Shown here: positions 1 to 5,585 of the stretch, piece after piece
Position numbering within the stretch: the first letter of the stretch is position 1
Layout: every line of letters starts with the position of its first letter
NCBI GenBank assembly: GCA_903821415.1
Contig: CAIJLF010000048.1
Span: 1-7,225, forward strand
From: an uncultured bacterium
Lineage (GTDB): Bacteria > Patescibacteriota > Minisyncoccia > Phycocordibacterales > UBA9973
Reading direction: 5' to 3'
DNA: 7,225 nt
Notes under the pieces: generated by a model
Seen by the model: the letters and a program-made list of their open reading frames with translations, nothing else
The model's database searches: none
What the model was told of the DNA's origin: nothing
Translations under genes and position numbers: made by a program

Positions 1-40
1 ATCTCTCACAACTTTGTGAGAGATTTTATTTTGTATTTTT
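1..40 (+). terminator. Rho-independent terminator at the window edge
   Basis: A perfect 10-bp stem (ATCTCTCACA at 1-10 with TGTGAGAGAT at 15-24) and a 4-nt loop are followed on the plus strand by a T-rich tract, TTTATTTTGTATTTTT. It most likely ends a plus-strand gene lying before base 1. It could also serve the minus-strand ORF ending at 71 if a T-tract continues outside the window, which cannot be seen. The stem is unambiguous; which gene it serves is inference. Confidence 0.7.
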
Positions 41-70
41 AAAATAATTAATTAATTAATTTGAGAAATT

Positions 71-517
71 TTAAATTGTTGGAGCGGGTGCTGGATCAGA
101 TGCGGGTGCTGGTGTTGGAGTATCTACTACTGGTGATGGTGTAGGGGTTGAAGTTGGATCTGGAGTTGGAGTTGGAGTTGGAGTTGGATCAGGAGTAGAT
201 GTAGATGTAGGTGTTGGAGTTGAAGTTGGATCAGGAGTAGGTGTTGGATCTGGAGTTGAAGTTGGAGTAGGTGTTGTAGTAGGAGTTGCTCCACCTGCAG
301 AAGCCGTGCCACTCGTATTGAGCAATCCTTTTATCGACTTCAACTCTGTTCTATTGATACACTCCGTCTGTCCGTCTGTATCAGTTAGACAAATCTCTCC
401 AGTGAAAATTCTTGTGATTTTATTTGCAAATCGAAAAGTGTAAAAGTATGTGTATAAGTAGTGCGTAAAAAACGAAAATAGGAGCAACATTTGTAAGCAA
501 ATGTTGCTCCTATTCAT
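71..517 (-). CDS. Hypothetical Thr/Pro/Asp-repeat protein, possibly a fragment of an exported protein
   Basis: No known function. The longest reading has 148 residues. Residues 1-30 are hydrophobic/aromatic, about 38-67 form a compact segment with two cysteines (GEICLTDTDGQTEC at 41-54), and from about 75 to the end it is a low-complexity Thr-Pro tail with PDPT recurring four times, typical of extracellular linkers or wall-spanning stalks. The N-terminus is suspect: the ATG at 517 directly follows the stop of the upstream gene (TAAATG), and codons 2-14 are the 17-bp hairpin of that gene's terminator (477-514). No better start codon or Shine-Dalgarno is visible downstream. From memory, a short Cys-containing 'CLT...G..C' segment before the tail resembles the C-terminal ends of large exported Patescibacteria proteins, so this may be a truncated remnant. 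Either a small surface protein translationally coupled to its neighbour or a decayed fragment fits. Confidence 0.4.
   Translation of the reverse strand: MNRSNICLQMLLLFSFFTHYLYTYFYTFRFANKITRIFTGEICLTDTDGQTECINRTELKSIKGLLNTSGTASAGGATPTTTPTPTSTPDPTPTPDPTSTPTPTSTSTPDPTPTPTPTPDPTSTPTPSPVVDTPTPAPASDPAPAPTI
95..290 (-). repeat. Low-complexity (Thr-Pro)n coding repeat
   Basis: Short degenerate tandem units built on GGAGTT/GGTGTT/GGATCA hexamers (plus-strand reading) encode the Thr-Pro/Asp-Pro tail of the minus-strand ORF. Codon use for Thr and Pro varies between units (ACT, ACA, ACC; CCT, CCA), so the repeat is kept at protein level and is not a very recent slippage expansion. There are no uniform spacers or repeat units, so it is not a CRISPR array. 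Confidence 0.75.
465..514 (-). terminator. Strong Rho-independent terminator of the sigma-region-4-like gene
   Basis: A perfect 17-bp stem (477-493 with 498-514) with a 4-nt loop begins 3 nt after the TAA of the upstream minus-strand gene. On the minus strand it is followed by TTCGTTTTTTACG, a U-rich tract. The hairpin overlaps the apparent start of the next ORF, which casts doubt on that start. Confidence 0.8.
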
Positions 518-916
518 TTAATTTAAGAAAATTGCATTGCGCATTTTTCTCATTTTTTCGATAGCTCCCTCTTTTATGGAAGAAATCGCTTCAACAGTTT
601 CACCTAAATCATCGGCAATCTCTTGAATCGATTTTTCTTCATACAGGTTGACTCCATAGTAGTGGGCAATCACGTAAAATTCTCTTCGTGTTAATTTCTT
701 TGAAATCAACTCAAAATCAATTTTCTCAAACTGATTCATCAAAGACGCATCTGCGCAATCTTGGCAAGGTATCTTGCGACATTCGCACTTACCTTCTGCA
801 TCTAGGGAAATAATTTTCCCAGTTCCCAAGAGTAGGTTGTCCTCTTGGTGAATTTTTGAAACGATCATTGGGGAATAAACTGTACTCGACCCAGACAAAA
901 AATTTTGTGTTTTCAT
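518..916 (-). CDS. Small sigma-70 region-4-like HTH protein with a Cys cluster
   Basis: A 132-residue protein. Residues about 75-125 resemble sigma-70 region 4: LTRRE opens the first helix, followed by a helix-turn-helix SIQEIADDLGETVEAISSIK and the AIEKMRK end, matching the usual pattern of region 4 (L..RE...L...YG......L.EIA..LG.T...V..I...A..KLR). There is no region 2 for -10 recognition or core binding, so it is not a complete sigma factor. It could be a regulator that touches DNA or the RNA polymerase flap (inference). The N-terminal half has a cysteine cluster C44-x-C46-x4-C51-x2-C54, possibly a Zn or Fe-S site. The rest of the N-terminus is unrecognised. It lies after the fusA terminator, with its own candidate promoter and strong terminator, so it is probably monocistronic. 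The ATG at 916 follows an A/T-rich leader without a Shine-Dalgarno; an ATG-TAA minimal start-stop sits just upstream. Confidence 0.8.
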   Translation of the reverse strand: MKTQNFLSGSSTVYSPMIVSKIHQEDNLLLGTGKIISLDAEGKCECRKIPCQDCADASLMNQFEKIDFELISKKLTRREFYVIAHYYGVNLYEEKSIQEIADDLGETVEAISSIKEGAIEKMRKMRNAIFLN

Positions 917-939
917 ATTTACATTTTTATTTTATTTCT

Positions 940-967
940 ATATTACTACTCTTTAGGAAAATTACAA
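940..967 (-). promoter_or_regulatory. Candidate promoter of the sigma-region-4-like gene
   Basis: On the minus strand TTGTAA (967-962) is followed after 16 nt by TAATAT (945-940), each four of six to the sigma-70 consensus. It lies just past the fusA terminator and about 24 nt before the start codon, implying a very short leader. The position is right, but the match is modest for an AT-rich genome. Confidence 0.35.
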
Positions 968-973
968 GTACAT

Positions 974-1004
974 AAAATGCCCGCCGTAAACGGCGGGGCA
1001 TTTT
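974..1004 (-). terminator. Rho-independent terminator of fusA (bidirectional shape)
   Basis: A GC-rich stem CCGCCG/CGGCGG with a TAAA loop extends through GGC and an AAAA/TTTT flank, with one bulged base (G998). It ends about 30 nt after the fusA stop on the minus strand and has T-runs on both sides, so it could work in either direction. It separates fusA from the following small gene. Confidence 0.8.
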
Positions 1005-1034
1005 AATTTCTGAATCTAATTTATTTTTCTAAGA

Positions 1035-3176
1035 TTATTTTCTTGATTCAATGATAGAAGTAGCAACACTTTGTGGAACGATATCATAACGTACGAATTC
1101 CATAGTGAAACCTGCACGTCCTTCTGTCATAGAACGAAGTGATGTCATGTATCCGAACATTTCAGATAGAGGCACTACTGCTTTGACAGCTTGGTTCATA
1201 CCACGAGCCTCCATACCTTCGATGATTCCTCTCTTAGAAGAAAGTGATCCTGTTACATCTCCCATGAATTTATCTGGAGTGACTACTTCGACTTTCATCA
1301 TAGGCTCAAGGATAACTGGACGAGCCATTTTACATGCATCTTGTACTGCCATAGATGCAGCGATCTTGAAGGCCATTTCGTTTGAGTCGACATCATGGAA
1401 TGATCCATCATAAAGCTCTACAGAAACGTTCTCAAGCTTGAATCCTGCAAGTACTCCCCTGTCTAGTCCTTCTTTAAATCCTTTTTCACAAGCTGGAATA
1501 TATTCTTGAGGGATAGCTCCACCTTTGATTGTGTTTACAAATTCAAATCCTTTTTCTCTCTTTGTATTCTTTGGAAGATCTTCTACTGCGATACTCTGGT
1601 CCATAGGCTTGATACGTATCTTGACGTGACCATAGTTACCACGACCTCCTGACTGCTTGATATACTTACCTTCTACTTCGGCTGTACCTGTAATAGTCTC
1701 TCTGTAAGCCACCTGAGGCTTGCCTACGTTCGTCTCAACTGAGAATTCACGCTTCATACGGTCCACAATGATTTCAAGGTGAAGTTCTCCCATACCTGCG
1801 ATGATTGTCTCATTAGTTTCTGCATCAGTTGTAACTCGGAATGTTGGATCTTCTTGCGCAAGACGTGATAGGGCCATACCCATTTTCTCTTGGTCTGCTT
1901 TTGTCTTTGGTTCTACACGTAGTTGAATAACTGGCTCTGGGAAAATAATACGGTAAAGTTCGATTGGGTGTTCTTCATCACAAAGTGTATCTGAAGTGAT
2001 AGTATCCTTAAGTCCTACAGCGGCGGCTATCTCCCCTGCATAAACCTTCTTCACTTCTTCACGGTCGTTGGCATGCATACGAAGTATGCGTCCGATTCTT
2101 TCTTTATTTCTTGTACGAGGATTATAAACATAACTTCCTGCTGAGAGAGATCCTGAGTAGACTCGGAAGAAAATAATTTGCCCTACAAATGGATCAGTCG
2201 CAACTTTGAAAGCCAAAGCTGAGAATGGTTCTGCATCTGAAGCTTTACGTTCCATCACTTCTTCTGTCTCAGGATTTACACCTTGTATAGCTGGGATATC
2301 AAGAGGACTTGGTAGATAGTCGACAACTGCGTCGAGAACTAGCTGTACTCCTTTATTCTTCAAAGCTGAACCAGCGAATACAGGGAAGATTTCATTTGCT
2401 ATTACTCCCTTTCTCATTAATCTTTTTAGAGTATCAAAGTCAGGAATTTTACCTTCTAGGTAGTCGTTCATTATTGTATCGTCTTGTTCAACAATCTTTT
2501 CCAATAATTCATTGTGATACTTTTCTGCATCAGCTTTCATATTTTCTGGAATTTCTTTTTCGATAACTTTGTTTCCCATCTCCCCTTCAAAGTAATAAGC
2601 CTTCATTTTAAGAAGATCTACAACTCCTTCGTGGTGTTCTTCAAGACCTATAGGAAGTTGCATACGGATAGCTTTCTTTGTAAGTCGGTCAAGGATAGTA
2701 GCAAATGAGTGTTCGAATGATGCACCAGTTCTGTCTAATTTATTTATAAAACAGATTCGAGGAACGCTTGCTTCGTCAGCATAGCGCCAGTTAGTTTCTG
2801 ACTGAGGTTCTACTCCTGCAACTCCATCGAATACAACTACGGCTCCGTCGAGTACGCGAAGAGATCTCTTTACTTCCACTGTAAAGTCGATGTGTCCTGG
2901 TGTATCGATAATATTGAAACGGTGTTTTTTACTCTTATCAGTTAGTGCATAAGTTGGAGTCCAGAAACAAGTAACAGCAGCAGAAGTAATAGTGATACCT
3001 CTCTCGCGCTCTTGCTCCATCCAGTCTGTAGTTGTCTCTCCGTCATGAACTTCACCTATCTTATGTGATACTCCTGTATAAAACAGCACACGCTCTGTGG
3101 TAGTAGTCTTACCCGCATCAATGTGGGCAATAATACCAATATTTCTTACTTTCTCTAGTGGAGAATCTCTTTCCAT
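1035..3176 (-). CDS. fusA: Elongation factor G
   Basis: Ribosomal translocase: this GTPase moves the tRNA-mRNA complex after peptide-bond formation and, with ribosome recycling factor, splits post-termination ribosomes; cytosolic. At 713 residues it is full length for the family. The G domain shows the P-loop AHIDAGKT at 17-24, switch I around RGITIT (59-64), DTPGH at 91-95 and NKLD at 145-148. Domain II follows from about 310. The domain IV loop [10 protein letters not shown] and the C-terminal [14 protein letters not shown] block are typical of bacterial EF-G. The start ATG at 3176 gives the expected N-terminus ([20 protein letters not shown]). No Shine-Dalgarno; the leader just before it is nearly all A/T. 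It follows rpsL-rpsG as in the str operon, but an intervening terminator and promoter make it a probable separate unit, and no tuf follows. Confidence 0.98.
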   Translation of the reverse strand: MERDSPLEKVRNIGIIAHIDAGKTTTTERVLFYTGVSHKIGEVHDGETTTDWMEQERERGITITSAAVTCFWTPTYALTDKSKKHRFNIIDTPGHIDFTVEVKRSLRVLDGAVVVFDGVAGVEPQSETNWRYADEASVPRICFINKLDRTGASFEHSFATILDRLTKKAIRMQLPIGLEEHHEGVVDLLKMKAYYFEGEMGNKVIEKEIPENMKADAEKYHNELLEKIVEQDDTIMNDYLEGKIPDFDTLKRLMRKGVIANEIFPVFAGSALKNKGVQLVLDAVVDYLPSPLDIPAIQGVNPETEEVMERKASDAEPFSALAFKVATDPFVGQIIFFRVYSGSLSAGSYVYNPRTRNKERIGRILRMHANDREEVKKVYAGEIAAAVGLKDTITSDTLCDEEHPIELYRIIFPEPVIQLRVEPKTKADQEKMGMALSRLAQEDPTFRVTTDAETNETIIAGMGELHLEIIVDRMKREFSVETNVGKPQVAYRETITGTAEVEGKYIKQSGGRGNYGHVKIRIKPMDQSIAVEDLPKNTKREKGFEFVNTIKGGAIPQEYIPACEKGFKEGLDRGVLAGFKLENVSVELYDGSFHDVDSNEMAFKIAASMAVQDACKMARPVILEPMMKVEVVTPDKFMGDVTGSLSSKRGIIEGMEARGMNQAVKAVVPLSEMFGYMTSLRSMTEGRAGFTMEFVRYDIVPQSVATSIIESRK

Positions 3177-3205
3177 ATATATTAATTATGTTGCTAAAAA
3201 TAAAA

Positions 3206-3237
3206 TACCTGATTTTCGCAGGTAGACGTCTCCGTCT
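3206..3237 (-). promoter_or_regulatory. Structured fusA leader with terminator-like hairpin
   Basis: Read on the minus strand, the leader between the fusA promoter and start codon holds two abutting stem-loops: AGACG-GAGA-CGTCT (3237-3224, a GNRA-type loop) and TACCTG-CGAAAAT-CAGGTA (3224-3206). A T-rich run TTTTATTTTT follows. A short stem plus U-run before a start codon could be a weak attenuator or simply an unstructured ribosome-entry tract preceded by hairpins. The structure is visible; the function is inference. Confidence 0.35.
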
Positions 3238-3248
3238 TTTGTCCCCCA

Positions 3249-3277
3249 AATATACAATATTTCCCCTGTTTTTGCAA
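3249..3277 (-). promoter_or_regulatory. Candidate fusA promoter
   Basis: On the minus strand TTGCAA (3277-3272), a 17-nt spacer, then TATATT (3254-3249), four and five of six matches to sigma-70 consensus with ideal spacing. It lies directly downstream of the rpsG terminator and would give a leader of about 65 nt. This is the best promoter match in the window. Confidence 0.5.
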
Positions 3278-3278
3278 C

Positions 3279-3300
3279 TAAAAATCCCCTTTCGGGGATT
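3279..3300 (-). terminator. Rho-independent terminator after rpsG
   Basis: On the minus strand AATCCCC-GAAA-GGGGATT (3300-3283) is a perfect 7-bp stem capped by a GNRA tetraloop and followed by further Ts (GGGGATTTTTAG). It closes the rpsL-rpsG unit about 100 nt after the rpsG stop and just before the candidate fusA promoter. Confidence 0.7.
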
Positions 3301-3325
3301 AGTAGTTTTGTTTAAAATTTTATTC

Positions 3326-3397
3326 ACCTCCACATCTATATTTTTATTGCAGGTAAACCTGCATTGTAATCAATTATAAAAATATGAGTGTGGGGGT
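3326..3397. repeat. Long compound hairpin in the rpsG 3' region
   Basis: An outer stem pairs 3326-3347 with 3376-3397: a perfect 10-bp A/T core, then CACA/TGTG and CC/GG pairs with three G-T wobbles and one mismatch as read on the plus strand. It encloses an inner perfect hairpin TGCAGG-TAAA-CCTGCA (3348-3363). It abuts the rpsG stop codon. The arms resemble the hairpin at 4430-4475 (consensus CCYCCACAYYYATATTTT). No poly-T follows, so it is not an ordinary terminator; a 3'-end stabilising structure or a dispersed palindromic repeat is more likely. Confidence 0.6.
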
Positions 3398-3868
3398 TTA
3401 CCAAGCAAAGTGAGCGAAAGCCTTGTTTGATTCTGCCATTCTGTGAGTATCATCACGTTTCTTAATGGCTGAGCCTTCATTCTTTGATGCGAGTATCAAT
3501 TCCTCAGCAAGCTTTTCATGTATAGGTGCTCCTTTCTTTGAGCGAGCTGCATCTATCATCCAACGCATTGCTAGAGCTAGACGTCTTTCAGGACGAACTT
3601 CGCGAGGGACCTGGTAGTTTGCACCACCGATACGACGAGAACGAACTTCAACTGTAGGACCTGCATTCTTCAGAGCTGTATCGAAAACTTCTAGAGGATT
3701 TGGATTGCCAGTCTTTTCTTTTATAATTTCAAAAGCTTTATAAACTGACTTTCTTGCTGTCTCCTTCTTTCCGTGAAGCATGATGTTGTTTATGAACTTT
3801 GCTAACTTTTGAGAGTTATACATTATATCTGGTTCAACTATATTTCTGTTTTTTATTTTTCTTCGCAT
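3398..3868 (-). CDS. rpsG: 30S ribosomal protein S7
   Basis: Primary 16S rRNA-binding protein that nucleates the 30S head and lines the tRNA exit site. From the ATG at 3868 it has 156 residues, the normal family length, starting MRRKIKNRNIVEPD. A TTG four codons upstream (3880) would also be in frame, but it lies inside a palindrome and gives an N-terminus unlike the family, so the ATG is chosen. Family blocks are clear: KLAKFINNIMLHGKK, VEVRSRRIGGANYQVPREV, RPERRLALAMRW, and KKRDDTHRMAESNKAFAHF near the C-terminus. It follows rpsL after 68 nt of highly structured spacer. No Shine-Dalgarno is present. In E. coli S7 represses the str operon by binding the rpsL-rpsG spacer; the dyads here occupy the same place. 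Confidence 0.97.
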   Translation of the reverse strand: MRRKIKNRNIVEPDIMYNSQKLAKFINNIMLHGKKETARKSVYKAFEIIKEKTGNPNPLEVFDTALKNAGPTVEVRSRRIGGANYQVPREVRPERRLALAMRWMIDAARSKKGAPIHEKLAEELILASKNEGSAIKKRDDTHRMAESNKAFAHFAW

Positions 3869-3936
3869 ACGATTTTGCAAAATCGTGTCGCGTACTGTCC
3901 ATTGAAACGCGACGACAATTTATTATAAATTGTTAA
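3869..3936 (-). promoter_or_regulatory. rpsL-rpsG spacer made of three tandem dyads (possible S7 autoregulatory site)
   Basis: Nearly the whole spacer is inverted-repeat DNA. In transcription order: ACAATTTA-loop 3-TAAATTGT (3933-3915); a 7-bp GTCGCGT/ACGCGAC stem with a 13-nt loop (3913-3887); and an 18-bp perfect palindrome ACGATTTTGCAAAATCGT (3886-3869) whose last base touches the rpsG ATG. In RNA the last would fold as a 7-bp stem with a TGCA loop and occlude initiation. A perfect TATAAT is present within the first dyad (3927-3922) but without a recognisable -35, so an internal promoter is an alternative reading. The dyads are seen; binding by S7 is inferred from the E. coli precedent. 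Confidence 0.5.
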
Positions 3937-4365
3937 TTACTTCTTAGCTACTGCTTTCTTTGGTGTCTTTGTACCATAGAGACTTCTTGACTGACGGCGC
4001 TTCTCTACTCCTGTTGTATCGAGACGTCCACGAACTATGTGGTAACGAACTCCGATAAGGTCTTTAACACGTCCTCCACGGATCATGACAACTGAGTGCT
4101 CTTGTAGATTATGTCCTTCTCCTGGGATATAAGCTGTTACTTCCATACCATTTGTAAGTCTTACGCGGGCAATCTTTCGGAGAGCTGAGTTAGGCTTCTT
4201 AGGTGTAGTAGTAGAAACTTTAGTACAAACTCCACGCTTGAAGGGAGCTGGATAATATACAGGCTTATTTTTAATTGAATTGAAACCACGAGCCAAAGCA
4301 ACTGCTTTAGACTTTCTCTTGATTATTTTACGGCTCTTGCGAACCAATTGATTGATTGTAGGCAT
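3937..4365 (-). CDS. rpsL: 30S ribosomal protein S12
   Basis: Decoding-centre protein of the 30S subunit, contacting the codon-anticodon helix and the site of streptomycin action. At 142 residues it is longer than the 124 of E. coli: about 13 extra residues lie between the basic N-terminus and KRGVCTKV (roughly residues 20-42) and about 5 at the C-terminus. Diagnostic blocks: [23 protein letters not shown] (51-64, containing the E. coli Lys42 equivalent at K56), [22 protein letters not shown] and [10 protein letters not shown]101 and D102 match E. coli K87 and D88. The next-but-one residue, the nearly invariant Pro90, is Ile104 here (ATC codon). It is first gene of the rpsL-rpsG unit. No Shine-Dalgarno; the leader has a small hairpin plus T-run. 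Confidence 0.98.
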   Translation of the reverse strand: MPTINQLVRKSRKIIKRKSKAVALARGFNSIKNKPVYYPAPFKRGVCTKVSTTTPKKPNSALRKIARVRLTNGMEVTAYIPGEGHNLQEHSVVMIRGGRVKDLIGVRYHIVRGRLDTTGVEKRRQSRSLYGTKTPKKAVAKK

Positions 4366-4371
4366 GTTTTT

Positions 4372-4392
4372 AAAAAATAGTCGAAACGACTA
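4372..4392 (-). promoter_or_regulatory. Terminator-like hairpin in the rpsL leader
   Basis: On the minus strand TAGTCG-TTT-CGACTA (4392-4378) is directly followed by TTTTTT, then AAAAAC and the rpsL ATG at 4365. A 6-bp stem with a 6-T run is the minimal form of an intrinsic terminator, sitting about 12 nt before the start codon. It could act as an attenuator or, if the stem is too weak, as a U-rich ribosome-entry tract. Confidence 0.35.
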
Positions 4393-4400
4393 GTGCAGAC

Positions 4401-4429
4401 ACTTTACTATAAAGTATTAAATAAAGCAA
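4401..4429 (-). promoter_or_regulatory. Weak candidate rpsL promoter region
   Basis: On the minus strand TATAGT (4411-4406) is five of six to a -10 box but has no good -35 at normal spacing; TTGCTT (4429-4424) with 17 nt to TAAAGT (4406-4401) is the alternative. The -10 sits in a dyad ACTTTA-CTA-TAAAGT (4401-4415). A promoter is expected here because a strong hairpin lies upstream, but the exact boxes are uncertain. Confidence 0.25.
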
Positions 4430-4475
4430 GCCCCCACACCTATATTTTCTAAAAGGAAAATATAGGTGTGGGGGC
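4430..4475 (-). terminator. 20-bp perfect hairpin between the M50 peptidase gene and rpsL
   Basis: Arms 4430-4449 and 4456-4475 are perfectly complementary (GCCCCCACACC then TATATTTTC) with a 6-nt loop. It lies 38 nt after the minus-strand stop of the peptidase gene, so it probably ends that transcript, although the following tract CTTGCTTTATTT is only moderately T-rich. The arm is related in sequence to the hairpin after rpsG (3326-3397). Confidence 0.55.
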
Positions 4476-4513
4476 AAGTCCCTTGTCTCCTTAGTACCCT
4501 TACTAGCAATGTG

Positions 4514-5134
4514 TTATATACCGGTTATTAAATGAAAGGTTATTAGTATAAGTGGTGAGACTTTTGCCCATAGGAAAATTATAAAAAATAAAAGCAAGAA
4601 CATACCCCACTTTTCTAAAAAGTTCTCTATGTATCTATATTTGTAAGGTAGGAATGCAAACATTATCTTTGAGCCGTCTAGAGGAGGAATAGGTATGAGG
4701 TTGAACAATGCTAATACCAAGTTTAAGATGACTATGATAGAAGTTATCTTGAAGAACGATGCAGACATAGTTATATTTAACAATGGTGCGAATCTGATAA
4801 GCAAACCAAAGAAAACTACCAATACAAGGTTCGCCAATATCCCTGCGATAGCTACCAGGAATGTCCCCTTCTTCTCATCTCTCAAGTTTGCAGGATTGTA
4901 AGGTACAGGTTTAGCCCAACCGATAACGAAACCGGCATTCATTAATACAAGAAGGAGCGGAAGTATAACTGAACCAAAAGGATCGAGGTGCTTGAGTGGA
5001 TTTAAAGTTAGACGCCCACTATTACGAGCGGTATTGTCACCGAGAAGATACGCCGTATATCCATGAGCGACCTCATGAACTACTACAGACATTATCAATA
5101 CAATAATATAGAATATTCCATCAACCATTTGCAT
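4514..5134 (-). CDS. Site-2 protease-like zinc metallopeptidase, M50 family
   Basis: Multi-pass membrane zinc protease of the short M50B type, which lacks a PDZ domain; such proteins cleave substrates within the membrane, but their targets in these bacteria are unknown. With the ATG at 5134 the protein has 206 residues. Helix 1 carries HEVAHG (zinc ligands H20 and H24, catalytic E21), followed by NPLKHLDPFGS (45-55), hydrophobic segments near 55-72, 92-113 and 130-145, then NLIPIPPLDG (145-154), in which D153 is the third zinc ligand, and a last membrane segment near 177-190. An open frame continues upstream to 5233 across the divergent rpmB start but adds residues unlike the family. AAGGAG (5158-5153) lies 18 nt before this ATG, too far for normal use; an ATT codon 9 nt after it is a speculative start. 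ATG at 5128 is also possible. Confidence 0.88.
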   Translation of the reverse strand: MQMVDGIFYIIVLIMSVVVHEVAHGYTAYLLGDNTARNSGRLTLNPLKHLDPFGSVILPLLLVLMNAGFVIGWAKPVPYNPANLRDEKKGTFLVAIAGILANLVLVVFFGLLIRFAPLLNITMSASFFKITSIIVILNLVLALFNLIPIPPLDGSKIMFAFLPYKYRYIENFLEKWGMFLLLFFIIFLWAKVSPLILITFHLITGI

Positions 5135-5208
5135 AATTTTAATATAAAAGTGCTCCTTAATTATGGGTTTGCATTTATATGAACTATATGATAGCATGGA
5201 ACTCACAT
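5135..5208. promoter_or_regulatory. Divergent intergenic region between the M50 gene and rpmB
   Basis: These 74 nt must hold the promoters of both genes. On the plus strand TATGAT (5187-5192) is five of six to a -10 and would give rpmB a leader of about 10 nt, but no -35 is evident at 17 nt; TTGCAT (5169-5174) with TAGCAT (5192-5197) is the alternative. On the minus strand CATAAT (5165-5160) is a possible -10. None is convincing alone. Confidence 0.25.
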
Positions 5209-5454
5209 ATGGCAAAAGTCTGTGATATAACAAAAAAGGGCTCGATAATGGGTGGAGGATACTCCAACGTTGTTCGTGCCACCAAGTTCAATCCTACAGG
5301 TATGGTTCGTAAATACGCCAACCTTCAGAAGAAGCGTATATATGTTCCTGAGCTTAAAAAGTACTTCCCTCTAACTATTTCTACCAAGGCAATCAAAACA
5401 ATAAACAAACACGGAGCCTATGCAGTATTAAAGAAAGCCGGAATCATTAAATAA
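5209..5454 (+). CDS. rpmB: 50S ribosomal protein L28
   Basis: Small basic protein of the large ribosomal subunit, near the tRNA exit region. The ATG at 5209 gives 81 residues beginning MAKVCDITKKGSIMGGGYS, matching the family start (M-x-x-V-C-D-x-T-x-K-G). The central NLQKKRIYVPE and the C-terminal TISTKAIKTINKHG are the usual L28 landmarks. An in-frame ATG ten codons upstream (5179) is rejected because it would add a non-basic extension absent from the family. No cysteine pair beyond C5, so no zinc-ribbon form. The gene is alone, divergent from the peptidase gene and convergent with the ComEC-like gene. Its stop codon lies inside the terminator palindrome. Confidence 0.96.
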   Translation: MAKVCDITKKGSIMGGGYSNVVRATKFNPTGMVRKYANLQKKRIYVPELKKYFPLTISTKAIKTINKHGAYAVLKKAGIIK

Positions 5455-5487
5455 AAATCCTCACAATTGTGAGGATTTTTATTTAAT
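5446..5487 (+). terminator. Perfect 42-nt palindromic bidirectional terminator overlapping the rpmB stop
   Basis: The sequence 5446-5487 is self-complementary without mismatch, centred on CACAATTGTG. On the plus strand the core AATCCTCACAATTGTGAGGATT is followed by a T-run, and symmetrically on the minus strand. The left arm includes the last two rpmB codons and TAA. It is placed to stop both rpmB and convergent transcription from the ComEC-like gene. Confidence 0.85.
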
Positions 5488-5494
5488 TAATCGT

Positions 5495-5580
5495 AATAAA
5501 ATTTTTCAAGAAAAAATGTCTGGCCCCTCTTCCTCCCTCGTCCGAGGACTTTTTTATTGATAAAGTTTACGGAAATTTTA
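5495..5580. repeat. Unrecognised repeat, copy 1 (conserved ends, variable core)
   Basis: It shares with 6601-6700 the block AAGAAAAAATGTCTGGCC (5508-5525) and a 24-nt block starting GTCCGAGGACTTTTTT (5540-5563), with looser similarity on both sides. The core between blocks is 14 nt here and 27 nt in copy 2. In both copies GTCTGGC can pair with GTC...GGAC around a CGA bulge, flanked by A6 and T6, a terminator-like shape. rpmB already has its own terminator just before. Its nature (ncRNA, attenuator, dispersed repeat, remnant) is unknown. Confidence 0.7.
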
Positions 5581-5585
5581 CTCAT

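Noticed and set aside
95..290. Repetitive tract that could suggest a CRISPR array or minisatellite
   Set aside because: Units are short, degenerate and without spacers, and in the minus frame they encode a coherent Thr-Pro/Asp-Pro tail.
1105..2708. Plus-strand open frames inside fusA
   Set aside because: Antisense shadows of the strongly conserved EF-G coding sequence, without recognisable domains.
3118..3379. Overlapping open frames on both strands across the fusA start and leader
   Set aside because: Low-information translations of A/T-rich leader and terminator sequence; fusA occupies part of the region in a clearly conserved frame.
3869..3880. TTG codon at 3880 as the rpsG start
   Set aside because: It lies within the palindrome and adds MQNR before the family-typical MRRK start; the ATG at 3868 gives the normal 156-residue length.
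5179..5208. Upstream ATG at 5179 as the rpmB start
   Set aside because: The extra ten residues do not match L28; MAKVCDITKKG is the standard start.
5135..5233. N-terminal extension of the M50 gene overlapping rpmB
   Set aside because: The added residues are not membrane-like or family-like, and the overlap would run antisense into the rpmB coding region; M50B proteins start shortly before the HExxH helix.
5518..5561. Small peptide MSGPSSSLVRGLFY in repeat copy 1
   Set aside because: The second copy reads MSGRASI-stop in the same frame, so this reading is not conserved. The downstream block SEDFFIDK(V/I)YG is shared in another frame with partly synonymous changes, but copy 1 is frameshifted relative to its upstream block, so coding is not supported.
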